A stretch of DNA of 44,565 bases from an uncultured Burkholderiales bacterium (GCA_903935585.1 CAIZSE010000149.1:1-44565), one strand, 5' to 3'; numbered from the stretch's first letter, positions 27,230-36,099 are shown. The notes: generated by a model not told the origin, from the letters alone. Program-made: numbers and translations.

Positions 27230-27916
27230 ATGCATTCAATTTTCTGGCTGCGTCGCACCGCGTTGGCATTTCTGGGCCGGTGCTTTTTGGTTTTTGGGGC
27301 TCTGGTCTTCATGGTTCCGGTGCAAGCCGATGGCCTGGACCTGTTGGCGCAGTTCATGAAGCAGGCAAGCAGCGGGCGTGCTCAGTTCATTCAGGTCGTC
27401 ACTTCGCCCAGCCGTGCCGGGCAGGCCCCTCGGGCTAAAACATCGAGTGGCAGTTTCGAGTTCCATCGGCCTGGCAAATTCCGTTTTGATTACCGCAAGC
27501 CTTTTGTGCAAACCCTGGTCGCCGATGGTCAGACCCTTTGGCTGCACGATGTGGAACTGAACCAGGTCACGGCACGCAAGCAATCTCTGGTGCTGGGTTC
27601 AACCCCGGCTGCCTTGTTGACCTCAGCGTCTGATTTGCAGGCCCTGAAAGTCGATTTCCAATTCGCGCCAGAGCCCGAGCGGAATGGTTTGCAATGGGTG
27701 CGTGCCACACCGCAATCGCCAGACGGGCAAATTCGCTCGGTGTTGGTGGGCTTGCGAGCTGCCCCCGCAGGACCCGAACTGGCCGTGCTGGACGTGCAGG
27801 ACAGCCTTGGCCAGCGTTCGGTGCTGACTTTCTCGTCCTTTGAGCTCAACCCGGTTTTACCCGCCAGCACATTCGTATTCAAAGCCCCCGCTGGCGCTGA
27901 CGTCATCAAGCCATGA
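27230..27916 (+). CDS. lolA: Outer-membrane lipoprotein carrier protein LolA
   Basis: This 228-residue periplasmic chaperone takes lipoproteins from LolCDE and hands them to LolB. A long Sec signal (to about residue 35, ending VPVQA) precedes the mature half-barrel. The stretch GSFEFHRPGKFRFDYRKPF is the best family match, followed by LVADGQTLWLHDVELNQV. ATG 27230 lies five bases after the ftsK stop; the GTG at 27221 overlapping the ftsK stop is an alternative. The ftsK-lolA-rarA order is conserved in many Proteobacteria. Confidence 0.94.
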   Translation: MHSIFWLRRTALAFLGRCFLVFGALVFMVPVQADGLDLLAQFMKQASSGRAQFIQVVTSPSRAGQAPRAKTSSGSFEFHRPGKFRFDYRKPFVQTLVADGQTLWLHDVELNQVTARKQSLVLGSTPAALLTSASDLQALKVDFQFAPEPERNGLQWVRATPQSPDGQIRSVLVGLRAAPAGPELAVLDVQDSLGQRSVLTFSSFELNPVLPASTFVFKAPAGADVIKP

Positions 27917-27932
27917 TGCGCGGGAGGGTGAG

Positions 27933-29231
27933 ATGAAAGCGGCCAACGTATCCCCCCATGCCCCACTGGCCGAGCGCTTGCGCCCTCGAAACCTGGGCGA
28001 GGTGATGGGCCAGCAGCATTTGCTGGGCGAGGGCATGGCCTTGCGTCTTGCATTCGAGTCCGGTCAGCCGCACAGCTGCATTTTGTGGGGCCCGCCAGGC
28101 GTAGGAAAAACCACCATCGCCCGTTTGATGGCCGATGCCTTTGATGCCCAATTCTTGAGCATCAGCGCGGTGCTGGGTGGCGTCAAGGACATCCGCGAGG
28201 CCGTGGAAAAAGCCGAGGCCGTTCGCACCGGCTTGCACCCCCAGCGCACCATCATGTTTGTGGATGAGGTGCACCGCTTCAACAAAAGCCAGCAGGACGC
28301 GTTCCTGCCGCATGTGGAAAGTGGCTTGCTCACTTTCATTGGTGCGACCACGGAAAATCCGTCGTTTGAGGTCAACTCGGCCTTGCTCTCGCGGGCTGCC
28401 GTGTATGTGCTGCAGCCATTGTCTGAAGAAGACCTGCAAAACATCGTGGTCCGTGTGAGGGGCATCAACGCGATCCCCGACATTGAGCCAGAGGCCCTTG
28501 CGCGATTGCTGGCTTATGCCGATGGCGACGCAAGGCGCTTGCTCAACACGCTGGAAACTTTGTCGATGGCGGCCAAGCAAGAAGGCGTCGACCCCGTGAC
28601 CGACGCTTGGCTGATGCGGGTGTTGGGCGAGCGCATGCGTCGCTACGACAAAGGCGGGGAGCAGTTCTACGACACCATCAGCGCCTTGCACAAGTCCGTA
28701 CGGGGTTCTGACCCGGATGCTGCGCTTTATTGGTTCGTCCGCATGCTCGATGGCGGTGCAGACCCGCGTTACCTCGCACGCAGGTTGATCCGAATGGCAA
28801 GTGAAGATGTGGGTCTGGCCGATCCGCGTGCTTTGCGCATGGCCCTCGATGCCGCTGATGTGTACGAGCGCCTGGGCAGCCCCGAGGGTGAGTTGACGCT
28901 GGCACAGTGCGTCATCTACCTGGCCATGGCGCCCAAATCGAATGCAGCCTACAAGGCTTTCAACGAGGCCAAGGCATTTGTCAAAAAAGACGGCACCCGC
29001 CCAGTCCCCATGCATCTGCGCAATGCCCCGACCCAGCTGATGAAAAATCTGGACTATGGCAAGGGCTACCGCTATGCCCACGATGAAGAAGATGGCTTTG
29101 CTGCGGGGGAGAGCTACTTGCCCGATGGCATGGCTCAACCCGGTTTTTACAGGCCGGTTCAAAGGGGTCTGGAAATCAAAATCGCGGACAGACTGTTAGA
29201 ACTGCGAAAAAAAAATTCAGCCACAGGGTAA
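27933..29231 (+). CDS. rarA: Replication-associated recombination protein A
   Basis: This 432-residue AAA+ ATPase is related to clamp loaders and acts at stalled forks. The N-terminal ATPase module carries Walker A GPPGVGKTT (53-61), Walker B MFVDEVHRFNKSQQDAFLP, sensor 1 GATTENPSFEVNSALLSR, and a C-terminal MgsA tetramerisation domain (LHKSVRGSDPDAALYWFVRML and following). ATG 27933 follows GGGAGG; a longer frame overlaps lolA. In E. coli serS follows rarA directly, whereas here the liv operon and further genes intervene and serS is 13 kb away. Confidence 0.97.
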   Translation: MKAANVSPHAPLAERLRPRNLGEVMGQQHLLGEGMALRLAFESGQPHSCILWGPPGVGKTTIARLMADAFDAQFLSISAVLGGVKDIREAVEKAEAVRTGLHPQRTIMFVDEVHRFNKSQQDAFLPHVESGLLTFIGATTENPSFEVNSALLSRAAVYVLQPLSEEDLQNIVVRVRGINAIPDIEPEALARLLAYADGDARRLLNTLETLSMAAKQEGVDPVTDAWLMRVLGERMRRYDKGGEQFYDTISALHKSVRGSDPDAALYWFVRMLDGGADPRYLARRLIRMASEDVGLADPRALRMALDAADVYERLGSPEGELTLAQCVIYLAMAPKSNAAYKAFNEAKAFVKKDGTRPVPMHLRNAPTQLMKNLDYGKGYRYAHDEEDGFAAGESYLPDGMAQPGFYRPVQRGLEIKIADRLLELRKKNSATG

Positions 29232-29250
29232 GTCCCGACGGGGATGGGTA

Positions 29251-29278
29251 CTGACGGGGCACTTTCTTTCACTACAAT
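29251..29278 (+). promoter_or_regulatory. Candidate sigma-70 promoter before livH
   Basis: CTGACG (-35) and TACAAT (-10, 29273-29278) are separated by 16 bases. Predicted transcription begins near 29285, about 130 bases before livH. The box matches are four of six and five of six by eye. Confidence 0.55.
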
Positions 29279-29286
29279 CCGGCCAC

Positions 29287-29321
29287 CCCGCCAGACACTG
29301 CTCAGATCTGGTGGGTTTTTT
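29287..29321 (+). terminator. Terminator-like hairpin in livH leader
   Basis: CCCGCCAGA pairs with TCTGGTGGG (one G-U) over an 11-base loop and is followed by six T residues. It may end the rarA transcript, or, because a promoter-like element lies just upstream, act as an attenuator in the livH leader. Confidence 0.6.
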
Positions 29322-29331
29322 GCTAGTGATT

Positions 29332-29401
29332 GGGACTAACTCACAAGGTGATTCCCGGTGTGAAAACAACAACCGACGCCAAGACCCGCTAAGAGCAGGT
29401 C
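29332..29401 (+). ncRNA. Structured livH leader, two further stem-loops
   Basis: After the terminator-like hairpin come two more helices. The first nests GGGA/TCCC and TCAC/GTGA around a three-base loop (29332-29356). The second pairs GACC/GGTC and GCT/AGC with one mismatch (29383-29401). The start codon of livH follows 17 bases later. Together they suggest a structured 5' leader rather than random sequence. I do not recognise a described riboswitch class in it. The helices are short, so this is a candidate only. Confidence 0.35.
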
Positions 29402-29418
29402 AAAACACGGAGAAATAT

Positions 29419-30348
29419 ATGGACGTCTTCTTCCAGCAGGTCATCAACGGCCTGGTCATGGGCAGCATGTACGCCTTGGTGGCCCTGGGCTACACCATGG
29501 TCTACGGCATCATCAACCTGATCAACTTTGCGCACGGAGAAGTGCTGATGGTGGGGGCTCTCACGAGCTGGACAGCCATTGGCATGATGCGAGACGCCAT
29601 GCCTGGCGCGCCGGGCTGGATCATCCTGATTTTGGCCACACTGATCGCTTGCGTGGTGGCCGTCATTCTGAATTTTTCGATCGAAAAAATTGCCTACAGG
29701 CCATTGCGCAACAGCCCCAAATTGGCCCCCCTCATCACGGCCATCGGTGTGAGCATCTTGCTCCAGACCCTGGCCATGATCATCTGGAAGCCGAACTACA
29801 AGGCCTACCCCACATTGCTGTCGAGCACGCCCATCAACATGGGCGGCGTGGTCATCACCCCGACCCAAATCATGATATTGGGTGTGACAGCCGTGTCCCT
29901 GGCGGTCTTGATGTGGCTGGTCAATTACACACGTTTGGGCCGTGCCATGCGCGCCACGGCTGAGAACCCGCGCGTGGCGGGTTTGATGGGCGTGAAGCCC
30001 GACATGGTGATTTCTGCCACCTTTGTGATTGGTGCCATCCTGGCGGCCATAGCGGGCGTGATGTACGCCTCCAACTACGGCACAGCGCAACATGCCATGG
30101 GCTTTTTACCTGGCTTGAAGGCCTTTACTGCCGCGGTGTTTGGCGGCATCGGGAATTTGTCAGGCGCTGTCATCGGCGGCATTTTGCTGGGTCTGATTGA
30201 AGCCATTGGTTCGGGCTATATCGGGCAACTGACAGGTGGTGTACTGGGCAGTCATTACACCGATATTTTTGCGTTCATTGTGTTGATCATCGTGTTGACC
30301 CTGCGCCCTTCGGGCCTCATGGGTGAACGTGTGGCCGATCGCGCTTGA
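29419..30348 (+). CDS. livH: Branched-chain amino-acid ABC transporter permease LivH
   Basis: This 309-residue inner-membrane permease starts MDVFFQQVINGLVMGSMYAL and contains the family stretch GYTMVYGIINLINFAHGE near residue 35. About eight helices are present. The ATG at 29419 is chosen because upstream in-frame sequence runs into the leader hairpins; GGAGAA lies just before it. It heads livHMGF, encoding the two permeases and two ATPases of an uptake system for leucine-type or related ligands. No periplasmic LivK-type binding protein is encoded in the window. Confidence 0.97.
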   Translation: MDVFFQQVINGLVMGSMYALVALGYTMVYGIINLINFAHGEVLMVGALTSWTAIGMMRDAMPGAPGWIILILATLIACVVAVILNFSIEKIAYRPLRNSPKLAPLITAIGVSILLQTLAMIIWKPNYKAYPTLLSSTPINMGGVVITPTQIMILGVTAVSLAVLMWLVNYTRLGRAMRATAENPRVAGLMGVKPDMVISATFVIGAILAAIAGVMYASNYGTAQHAMGFLPGLKAFTAAVFGGIGNLSGAVIGGILLGLIEAIGSGYIGQLTGGVLGSHYTDIFAFIVLIIVLTLRPSGLMGERVADRA

Positions 30349-30364
30349 TGGAGGTGAAAAAGTC

Positions 30365-31441
30365 ATGAAACACAACAAAACACTTCAATACATTCTGATC
30401 GGGGCCGCCCTCATTGCCCTGCCTCTGGTCTTGCAGATTTTTGGCAACGCCTGGGTGCGCATCGCCGATATGGCCTTGCTTTACATCTTGCTGGCCATTG
30501 GTCTGAACATCGTGGTGGGCTATGCCGGCTTGCTGGACTTGGGCTACGTCGCCTTCTTCGCAGTGGGCGCTTACATGTATGGCCTGCTGTCGTCACCACA
30601 CCTGACCAACACGTTCGCGTGGATCGCTGCTGCGTTTCCTGCTGGCATGCACATGCCCATCTGGCTGATCGTGCCTGTGGGGGCCGCGCTGGCGGGTTTG
30701 TTCGGCATGTTGTTGGGGGCGCCCACGCTCAAGTTGCGCGGTGACTATCTGGCCATCGTCACATTGGGTTTTGGTGAAATCATCCGCGTGTTCATGAACA
30801 ACCTGGACCACCCGGTGAACATCACCAACGGTCCCAAGGGCCTCGATCAGATCGATCCGATCTCCATTTTTGGCCTGAATCTGGGCAAGAAACTGATGAT
30901 CGGTGATTTTGAGATTGCCTCGGTCTCGCTGTATTACTACCTGTTCCTCAGCTTGGTGCTGGTCACCATTTTGATTTCGCACCGAATTGAAATTTCCCGC
31001 ATTGGTCGTGCCTGGATGGCGATTCGTGAAGACGAAATCGCGGCCAAGGCCATGGGCCTGAACACCCGAAACCTCAAGCTCTTGGCTTTTGGCATGGGGG
31101 CCACTTTCGGCGGGGTGTCTGGCGCCATGTTTGCTGGCTTCCAGGGTTTCATCTCGCCTGAGTCGTTCAGCCTGATGGAGTCGGTGATGATCATCGCCAT
31201 GGTGGTGCTGGGTGGTCTGGGCTATTTGCCCGGTGTCATTTTGGGCGCCATTCTTCTGTCCGCCTTGCCTGAGGTGCTTCGGTATGTGGCCGGACCTTTG
31301 CAAGAGATCACGGGCGGTCGCCTGGATGCGTCCATCATGCGCCAGCTGTTGGTGGCTTTGGCCATGATCGTGATCATGTTGATGCGCCCTCGTGGCTTGT
31401 GGCCTTCCCCTGAGCATGGCAAATCGCTCAAGACGAAATGA
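30365..31441 (+). CDS. livM: Branched-chain amino-acid ABC transporter permease LivM
   Basis: This 358-residue second permease is of the LivM type. The helical core includes LLYILLAIGLNIVVGYAGLLDLGYVAFFAVGAY near residues 38-70, the LivM pore region, and the cytoplasmic coupling stretch RIGRAWMAIREDEIAAKAMGLN. A GGAGG site lies before ATG 30365, 16 bases after the livH stop. The ATGA at its end overlaps a possible early livG start by four bases. Confidence 0.97.
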   Translation: MKHNKTLQYILIGAALIALPLVLQIFGNAWVRIADMALLYILLAIGLNIVVGYAGLLDLGYVAFFAVGAYMYGLLSSPHLTNTFAWIAAAFPAGMHMPIWLIVPVGAALAGLFGMLLGAPTLKLRGDYLAIVTLGFGEIIRVFMNNLDHPVNITNGPKGLDQIDPISIFGLNLGKKLMIGDFEIASVSLYYYLFLSLVLVTILISHRIEISRIGRAWMAIREDEIAAKAMGLNTRNLKLLAFGMGATFGGVSGAMFAGFQGFISPESFSLMESVMIIAMVVLGGLGYLPGVILGAILLSALPEVLRYVAGPLQEITGGRLDASIMRQLLVALAMIVIMLMRPRGLWPSPEHGKSLKTK

Positions 31442-31452
31442 AGGACCTCAAA

Positions 31453-32238
31453 ATGAATCCGTCATCCATCAAAGACACCGTTCTTCACGTCACGGGCATC
31501 TCCAAAAGATTTGGGGGTCTGCAAGCCCTCTCTGATGTGGGCATCACCATCCAGCGCGGTCAGGTTTATGGCCTGATCGGCCCCAACGGGGCTGGCAAGA
31601 CCACGTTTTTCAACGTGATCACCGGCCTTTACACACCCGACAGCGGCAGCTTCGAGCTGGCAGGCAAGCCCTACCAGCCCACGGCTGTGCACGAAGTGGC
31701 CAAAGCGGGCATTGCCCGCACTTTCCAGAACATTCGGCTTTTTGCCGAAATGACAGCCCTCGAAAACGTGATGGTGGGCCGACATGTGCGCACCCACTCG
31801 GGTTTGCTGGGCGCGATTTTCCGCACACCGAGTTTCAAGGCCGAAGAAGCCGCGATCGCCCAGCGTTCGCAAGAGTTGCTCGACTATGTGGGCATCGGCA
31901 AGTACGCCGACTACAAAGCCCGCACCTTGTCCTATGGTGACCAGCGCCGTCTTGAAATCGCCCGTGCACTGGCGACTGACCCGCAACTGATCGCCTTGGA
32001 CGAGCCTGCTGCCGGCATGAATGCGACCGAGAAGGTGCAACTGCGTCAACTGATCGACCAGATTCGCAAGGACAACCGGACCATCTTGCTGATCGAGCAC
32101 GATGTGAAGCTGGTGATGGGTTTGTGTGACCGTGTGACTGTGCTCGACTATGGCAAGCAAATTGCCGAAGGCACGCCTGCCGATGTGCAGAAGAACGAAA
32201 AAGTCATTGAGGCCTATCTGGGCACGGGAGGACACTGA
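31453..32238 (+). CDS. livG: Branched-chain amino-acid ABC transporter ATPase LivG
   Basis: This 261-residue ABC ATPase has Walker A GPNGAGKT (43-50), signature LSYGDQRRLEIARALA, Walker B QLIALDEPAAGMN and the switch histidine in LLIEHDVKLVMG. ATG 31453 follows AAGGA at seven bases; an alternative ATG at 31438 overlaps the livM stop by four bases and would add MKDLK. It works with LivF as the nucleotide-binding pair. Confidence 0.96.
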   Translation: MNPSSIKDTVLHVTGISKRFGGLQALSDVGITIQRGQVYGLIGPNGAGKTTFFNVITGLYTPDSGSFELAGKPYQPTAVHEVAKAGIARTFQNIRLFAEMTALENVMVGRHVRTHSGLLGAIFRTPSFKAEEAAIAQRSQELLDYVGIGKYADYKARTLSYGDQRRLEIARALATDPQLIALDEPAAGMNATEKVQLRQLIDQIRKDNRTILLIEHDVKLVMGLCDRVTVLDYGKQIAEGTPADVQKNEKVIEAYLGTGGH

Positions 32239-32239
32239 G

Positions 32240-32956
32240 ATGGCCAATATTCTTCTGAAAGTCAAAGACCTGCAGGTGGGTTACGGCGGCATCCAGGCGG
32301 TCAAGGGCGTGAGCCTTGAAGTGCGCGAAGGCGAACTGGTGTCGCTGATCGGCTCCAACGGTGCGGGCAAAACCACCACCATGAAAGCCATCACCGGGAC
32401 CTTGCCATTGCAAGCGGGTGATATCGAGTACATGGGTAAAAGCATCAAGGGCCAAGGCCCCTGGGACCTGGTCAAACAAGGGCTGGCCATGGTGCCGGAA
32501 GGCCGTGGTGTGTTCACGCGCATGACCATCACCGAAAACCTGCAGATGGGTGCTTACATCCGTTCGGACACCGCAGAGATTGCCAATGACATCGAGAAGA
32601 TGTTCACCATCTTTCCGCGTTTGCGTGAACGCAAAGACCAGCTGGCAGGCACCATGTCCGGTGGCGAGCAGCAAATGCTCGCCATGGGTCGCGCCCTGAT
32701 GAGTCGCCCCAAGGTGTTGCTGCTGGATGAGCCCTCCATGGGCTTGTCGCCCATCATGGTCGACAAGATCTTTGAGGTGGTGCGAGACGTCTACGCGCAA
32801 GGCGTGACGGTGCTGTTGGTGGAGCAAAACGCCAGCCGTGCGCTGGCCATTGCCGACCGCGGCTACGTGATGGACTCCGGCCTGATCACCATGACCGGCG
32901 TGGGCAAGGACATGCTCCAAGACCCCAGGGTTCGCGAGGCGTACTTAGGCGAGTAA
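32240..32956 (+). CDS. livF: Branched-chain amino-acid ABC transporter ATPase LivF
   Basis: This 238-residue ABC ATPase has Walker A GSNGAGKT (38-45), the LivF-type PEGRGVFTRMTITENLQMGAY stretch, signature MSGGEQQMLAMGRAL, Walker B VLLLDEPSMGLSP and LLVEQNASRALAIADRGYVM. It begins one base after the livG stop, with GGGAGG partly inside livG. A strong terminator follows. Confidence 0.97.
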   Translation: MANILLKVKDLQVGYGGIQAVKGVSLEVREGELVSLIGSNGAGKTTTMKAITGTLPLQAGDIEYMGKSIKGQGPWDLVKQGLAMVPEGRGVFTRMTITENLQMGAYIRSDTAEIANDIEKMFTIFPRLRERKDQLAGTMSGGEQQMLAMGRALMSRPKVLLLDEPSMGLSPIMVDKIFEVVRDVYAQGVTVLLVEQNASRALAIADRGYVMDSGLITMTGVGKDMLQDPRVREAYLGE

Positions 32957-32971
32957 GCCCCCTTTGCAACC

Positions 32972-33000
32972 AAAAAAAGCCCGGCATGCCGGGCTTTTTT
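32972..33000. terminator. Bidirectional terminator after livF
   Basis: AGCCCGGCA/TGCCGGGCT is a perfect palindrome with an A tract on the left and T tract on the right. It lies 15 bases after the livF stop and ends both livHMGF and the convergent Bug gene. Confidence 0.93.
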
Positions 33001-33031
33001 GTGTCGAAGGGGGGCGGCAAGATCTTGTCGC

Positions 33032-33997
33032 TCAGTCCACCCGTGCGCCGCTGGCTTTCACCACGGCCTCGTAGCGGGACAGCTCTTTTTTCATGAACAC
33101 ACCAAACTGCTCGGACGTGTTGCCCACGGGTTCGGCCATCAACATGGCAAATCGGGCTTGAGTTTCTGGCGCCTGCAGTGCAGCGACAAAGGCCTTGTTC
33201 AACCGATCCACCACATCGCGTGGTGTGGCAGCGGGTGCCACCAAACCCCACCAGGTGTCGATTTCGAAATCTTTCAGTGTCTCGCTCATGCTGGGGATAT
33301 CGGGCAGGGCGTTGCTGCGTTTGGCGGTGGTGACCGCCAGGGCCTTGAGTCGGCCTGACTTGATGTTGGCTGCGGCAGTGGCCAGGTTGTCGAAGTTGAA
33401 GTCGACCTGACCCGACAGCAAGGCCAGTTGCGCAGGGTTGCCCCCGTTGTAGGGGATGTGCACCGCAAAAATGCCCGCTGCGCGTTTGAACATTTCGCCG
33501 GCCAGATGGCCTGCGCTGCCATTGCCGCCCGAGCCAAAGTTCAGTTTGGCAGGGTTGACTTTGGCATAAGCCACCAGATCGGCGAGGGTGTTGATCTTCA
33601 GGCTTTGTGCAGTCTCGGCGTTCATCACCAGCACATTGGGTACGCGCAGCATCTGGGTGATGGGGGCAAAGTCACGGCTGGCGTCGTAGGGCATTTTGGC
33701 GAACAGCCAAGGGTTGATGGCGTGTGTGGCCGTGGCCGCAATGCCCAGGGTCAACCCGTCAGGTGCTGATTTGGCCACCAGGTCGGCGCCCAGATTGCCG
33801 CCAGCGCCAGGACGGTTTTCAATGATCACGGTTCCCAGGCTGTCCTTGACACGTTCTGCCAGAGCCCGCGCCGTGACGTCGATGGGTCCACCTGCCGCAT
33901 AAGGCACGATGATGCGGATCGGCTTGCCCTGCGCCCAGGCAGGGGCGCTGAGTGCGAGTGATGCAGCGCCAAACTGGCGGCGGGTGATTGAATTCAT
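33032..33997 (-). CDS. Bug-family periplasmic binding protein, orphan
   Basis: This 321-residue secreted binding protein has the Bug-family features KPIRIIVPYAAGGPIDVTAR, ENRPGAGGNLGADLV and FGSGGNGSAGHLAGEMFK. The N-terminal MNSITRRQFGAASLALSAPAWAQG is a short signal with a TRRQF motif, so Tat export is possible, although Bug proteins usually use Sec. ATG 33997 fits this. No tctA/tctB lies next to it, so it is an orphan that may share a distant permease, or serve sensing, as known for some Bordetella Bug proteins. Ligand unknown. Confidence 0.93.
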   Translation of the reverse strand: MNSITRRQFGAASLALSAPAWAQGKPIRIIVPYAAGGPIDVTARALAERVKDSLGTVIIENRPGAGGNLGADLVAKSAPDGLTLGIAATATHAINPWLFAKMPYDASRDFAPITQMLRVPNVLVMNAETAQSLKINTLADLVAYAKVNPAKLNFGSGGNGSAGHLAGEMFKRAAGIFAVHIPYNGGNPAQLALLSGQVDFNFDNLATAAANIKSGRLKALAVTTAKRSNALPDIPSMSETLKDFEIDTWWGLVAPAATPRDVVDRLNKAFVAALQAPETQARFAMLMAEPVGNTSEQFGVFMKKELSRYEAVVKASGARVD

Positions 33998-34060
33998 GGG
34001 TGTGCTCCTTGCAGAAGGTGGTGGGGTATTCATGTCATTGAATGCCAATGGGCATCAAGA

Positions 34061-35101
34061 TCAGGCCTTGGCTTTGTCGGCCTCGGAAGTGAACGAGTCG
34101 GCATAAAACTCTTCCTCGGGCAGACCGCCTTGCGCCAGATAGTCTCTCTTGGCCGAGTCCACCACGATGGGTGCGCCGCAGGCATACACCTGGTAGCCTG
34201 ACAAGTCCGGGTGGTCTTGCAAAACGGCCTGGTGAACAAAGCCGGTGCGGCCCGTCCATTGGTCTTGCGCTTCGGCGTTCGAAATCACGGGCACGTAGCG
34301 CAGGTTGGGCATTTCGGCCAATCTGGCATTCACCCATTCGGCCATATAGAGGTCATCAGGGCGGCGGCCGCCCCAATACAGCGTGGCGGGTCGGGTGATG
34401 CCACGGTGCTGCATGTGCTCGATGAGTGCCTTGATGGGCGCAAAACCGGTGCCTGAGGCCAGCAAGACGATCGGCTTGTCGCTGTCTTCTCGCAGGTAAA
34501 AACTGCCGTAAGGGCCTTCGGCACGCAGGATGTCTTTTTCCTTCATGGTGGTGAAGACCGGGTCGGTGAACTTGCCGCCGGGCATGTGACGGATGTGCAG
34601 TTCCACGGTGGGTGGCGCCACTTCCAGGGTGTGGGGCGCGTTGGCCATGCTGTAACTGCGGCGCGAGCCGTCACGCAGCAAGAACTCGATGTACTGACCG
34701 GCGTGGAACTTCATCACGTCGTTGGCGGGCAGTTGCAATTTCATCACGACCACATCGTGTGATTTTTTCTCGAGGCTGACCACGCGCACCGGCATTTTCT
34801 TGACGGGCAGACCACCTTCTGCAGTGACCTGGCGCGATTCCAGAACCACATCGCTCTGGGCCTTGGCGCAGCAGGTCAGCACCAGACCTTGGGATTCTTC
34901 TTCGTCGCTCAGTGCTTTGGCCTGGTGCGGGCCATGCACCACGGTGCCTGATATTTTTTTGCATTTGCACGAACCGCAGGCCCCATCCTTGCAGCCATAG
35001 GGCAGTCCTATGCCCTGTCGAATGCCTGCAGCCAGCAAGGTTTCGTTGTCATCGGCTGTGAAGTTGCGGCCACTGGGCAGCACGGAAATTTGAAAGCTCA
35101 T
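34061..35101 (-). CDS. 2Fe-2S flavin reductase, AscD/CDP-deoxyglucoseen reductase-like
   Basis: This 346-residue protein combines a plant-type [2Fe-2S] ferredoxin domain with a ferredoxin-NAD(P)H reductase module. Cysteines 37, 42 and 45 (GCKDGACGSC) and Cys77 in LTCC bind the cluster. The FAD site contains RRSYSMANAP, and the nucleotide site is VLLASGTGFAPIKALIE. Databases usually call such proteins CDP-6-deoxy-delta-3,4-glucoseen reductase, but in Burkholderiales many are general electron-transfer reductases for oxygenases or desaturases. No sugar-pathway gene lies beside it. ATG 35101 gives the family start MSFQISVLPSG. The fatty-acid desaturase at 21568 is a conceivable but unproven electron acceptor. 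Confidence 0.9.
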   Translation of the reverse strand: MSFQISVLPSGRNFTADDNETLLAAGIRQGIGLPYGCKDGACGSCKCKKISGTVVHGPHQAKALSDEEESQGLVLTCCAKAQSDVVLESRQVTAEGGLPVKKMPVRVVSLEKKSHDVVVMKLQLPANDVMKFHAGQYIEFLLRDGSRRSYSMANAPHTLEVAPPTVELHIRHMPGGKFTDPVFTTMKEKDILRAEGPYGSFYLREDSDKPIVLLASGTGFAPIKALIEHMQHRGITRPATLYWGGRRPDDLYMAEWVNARLAEMPNLRYVPVISNAEAQDQWTGRTGFVHQAVLQDHPDLSGYQVYACGAPIVVDSAKRDYLAQGGLPEEEFYADSFTSEADKAKA

Positions 35102-35148
35102 CTTTTGGGTATCCTTGAGGGTGTGAATTCGACCCGGAACCCCTGATT

Positions 35149-36099
35149 TTGCCTTCAAACCAAACCCCCTTGGGCGCATTGCCCGCCCGCTTCCGTCGCC
35201 AGCGTGTCCTGATCGTGGGCTGCGGCGATGTGGGCTTGCGCACCGCCGGTCAGTTGGGGGCGCCAAAAAGCCAGAGGGTGCGCCTGCTGGCGCTGACCTC
35301 TTCGCCCGAACGCGTGCGTTTGTTGCGGGCTTGCGGCATCACCCCTTTGCAAGGCAATCTGGACGATGCGGCCAGTTTGAAGCGCCTGGCGGGCATCGCC
35401 CACCGGGTCATCCACTTGGCCCCGCCGCCGAGCGAGAGGCGTGGGCAGTCCGACAGGGATCCGCGCAGTTTGGCCCTGGTGCGCGCATTGCGTTTGCGCA
35501 CACCACCGCAAGTGGTGGTGTACGGCTCCACCACGGGTGTTTATGGCGATTGCGCTGGCCAGCGGGTCGATGAAACCTGGCCCGTGAAACCGCACACGCC
35601 TCGCGCGCAACGCCGGGTCGATGCTGAAAAGCTGATGCGATTTTTGGGGCGCAGTGGCGTACGGGTCAGTGTGCTGCGCATCCCCGGCATCTATGCACCT
35701 GACCGGGACGGTGGAACCCCTCGTGAGCGCTTGCTCAAAGGCACGCCCGTGCTGGTCGCCAAAGAAGATGTGTACACCAACCACATCCACGCGAACGATT
35801 TGGCGCGGGCTTGTGCTGCCGCCTTGTGGCGTGGCAAGCCGCAGCGCGTGGTGAATGTGACAGACGACACCGACCTGAAAATGGGCGATTACTTTGATTT
35901 GGCAGCCGACTTGTACGGCTTGCCCAAGCCCCCTCGCATGGCTCGCAGCGATGCCAATGCAGCGTTGCCCTTGATGCTGCTGAGTTTTATGAACGAGTCA
36001 CGGCGTTTGGACAACACCCGTATGAAGCAAGAGCTGCAGATACGGCTGCGCTACCCGCACGTGCGAGACGGCTTGAGCCTGCAAGGCCAATTGCTTTGA
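35149..36099 (+). CDS. NAD(P)-dependent epimerase/dehydratase-family protein
   Basis: This 316-residue extended-SDR protein has the Rossmann motif VGCGDVGLR (23-31), a VYGSTTGVYGD segment and HIHANDLARAC, typical of atypical NAD-binding epimerases such as YeeZ. The canonical catalytic YxxxK is not clearly present, so a redox role is uncertain. No ATG fits at the 5' end: the first start in the frame is TTG at 35149, before PSNQTPLG, and no strong ribosome site was found, so the start is uncertain by several codons. It is divergent from the flavin reductase (47 bases) and precedes the Hsp15 gene. Confidence 0.82.
   Translation: MPSNQTPLGALPARFRRQRVLIVGCGDVGLRTAGQLGAPKSQRVRLLALTSSPERVRLLRACGITPLQGNLDDAASLKRLAGIAHRVIHLAPPPSERRGQSDRDPRSLALVRALRLRTPPQVVVYGSTTGVYGDCAGQRVDETWPVKPHTPRAQRRVDAEKLMRFLGRSGVRVSVLRIPGIYAPDRDGGTPRERLLKGTPVLVAKEDVYTNHIHANDLARACAAALWRGKPQRVVNVTDDTDLKMGDYFDLAADLYGLPKPPRMARSDANAALPLMLLSFMNESRRLDNTRMKQELQIRLRYPHVRDGLSLQGQLL

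Noticed and set aside
27906..29162. A 418-codon open frame opposite rarA
   Set aside because: It has no recognisable domain, whereas the plus strand encodes a complete AAA+ protein.
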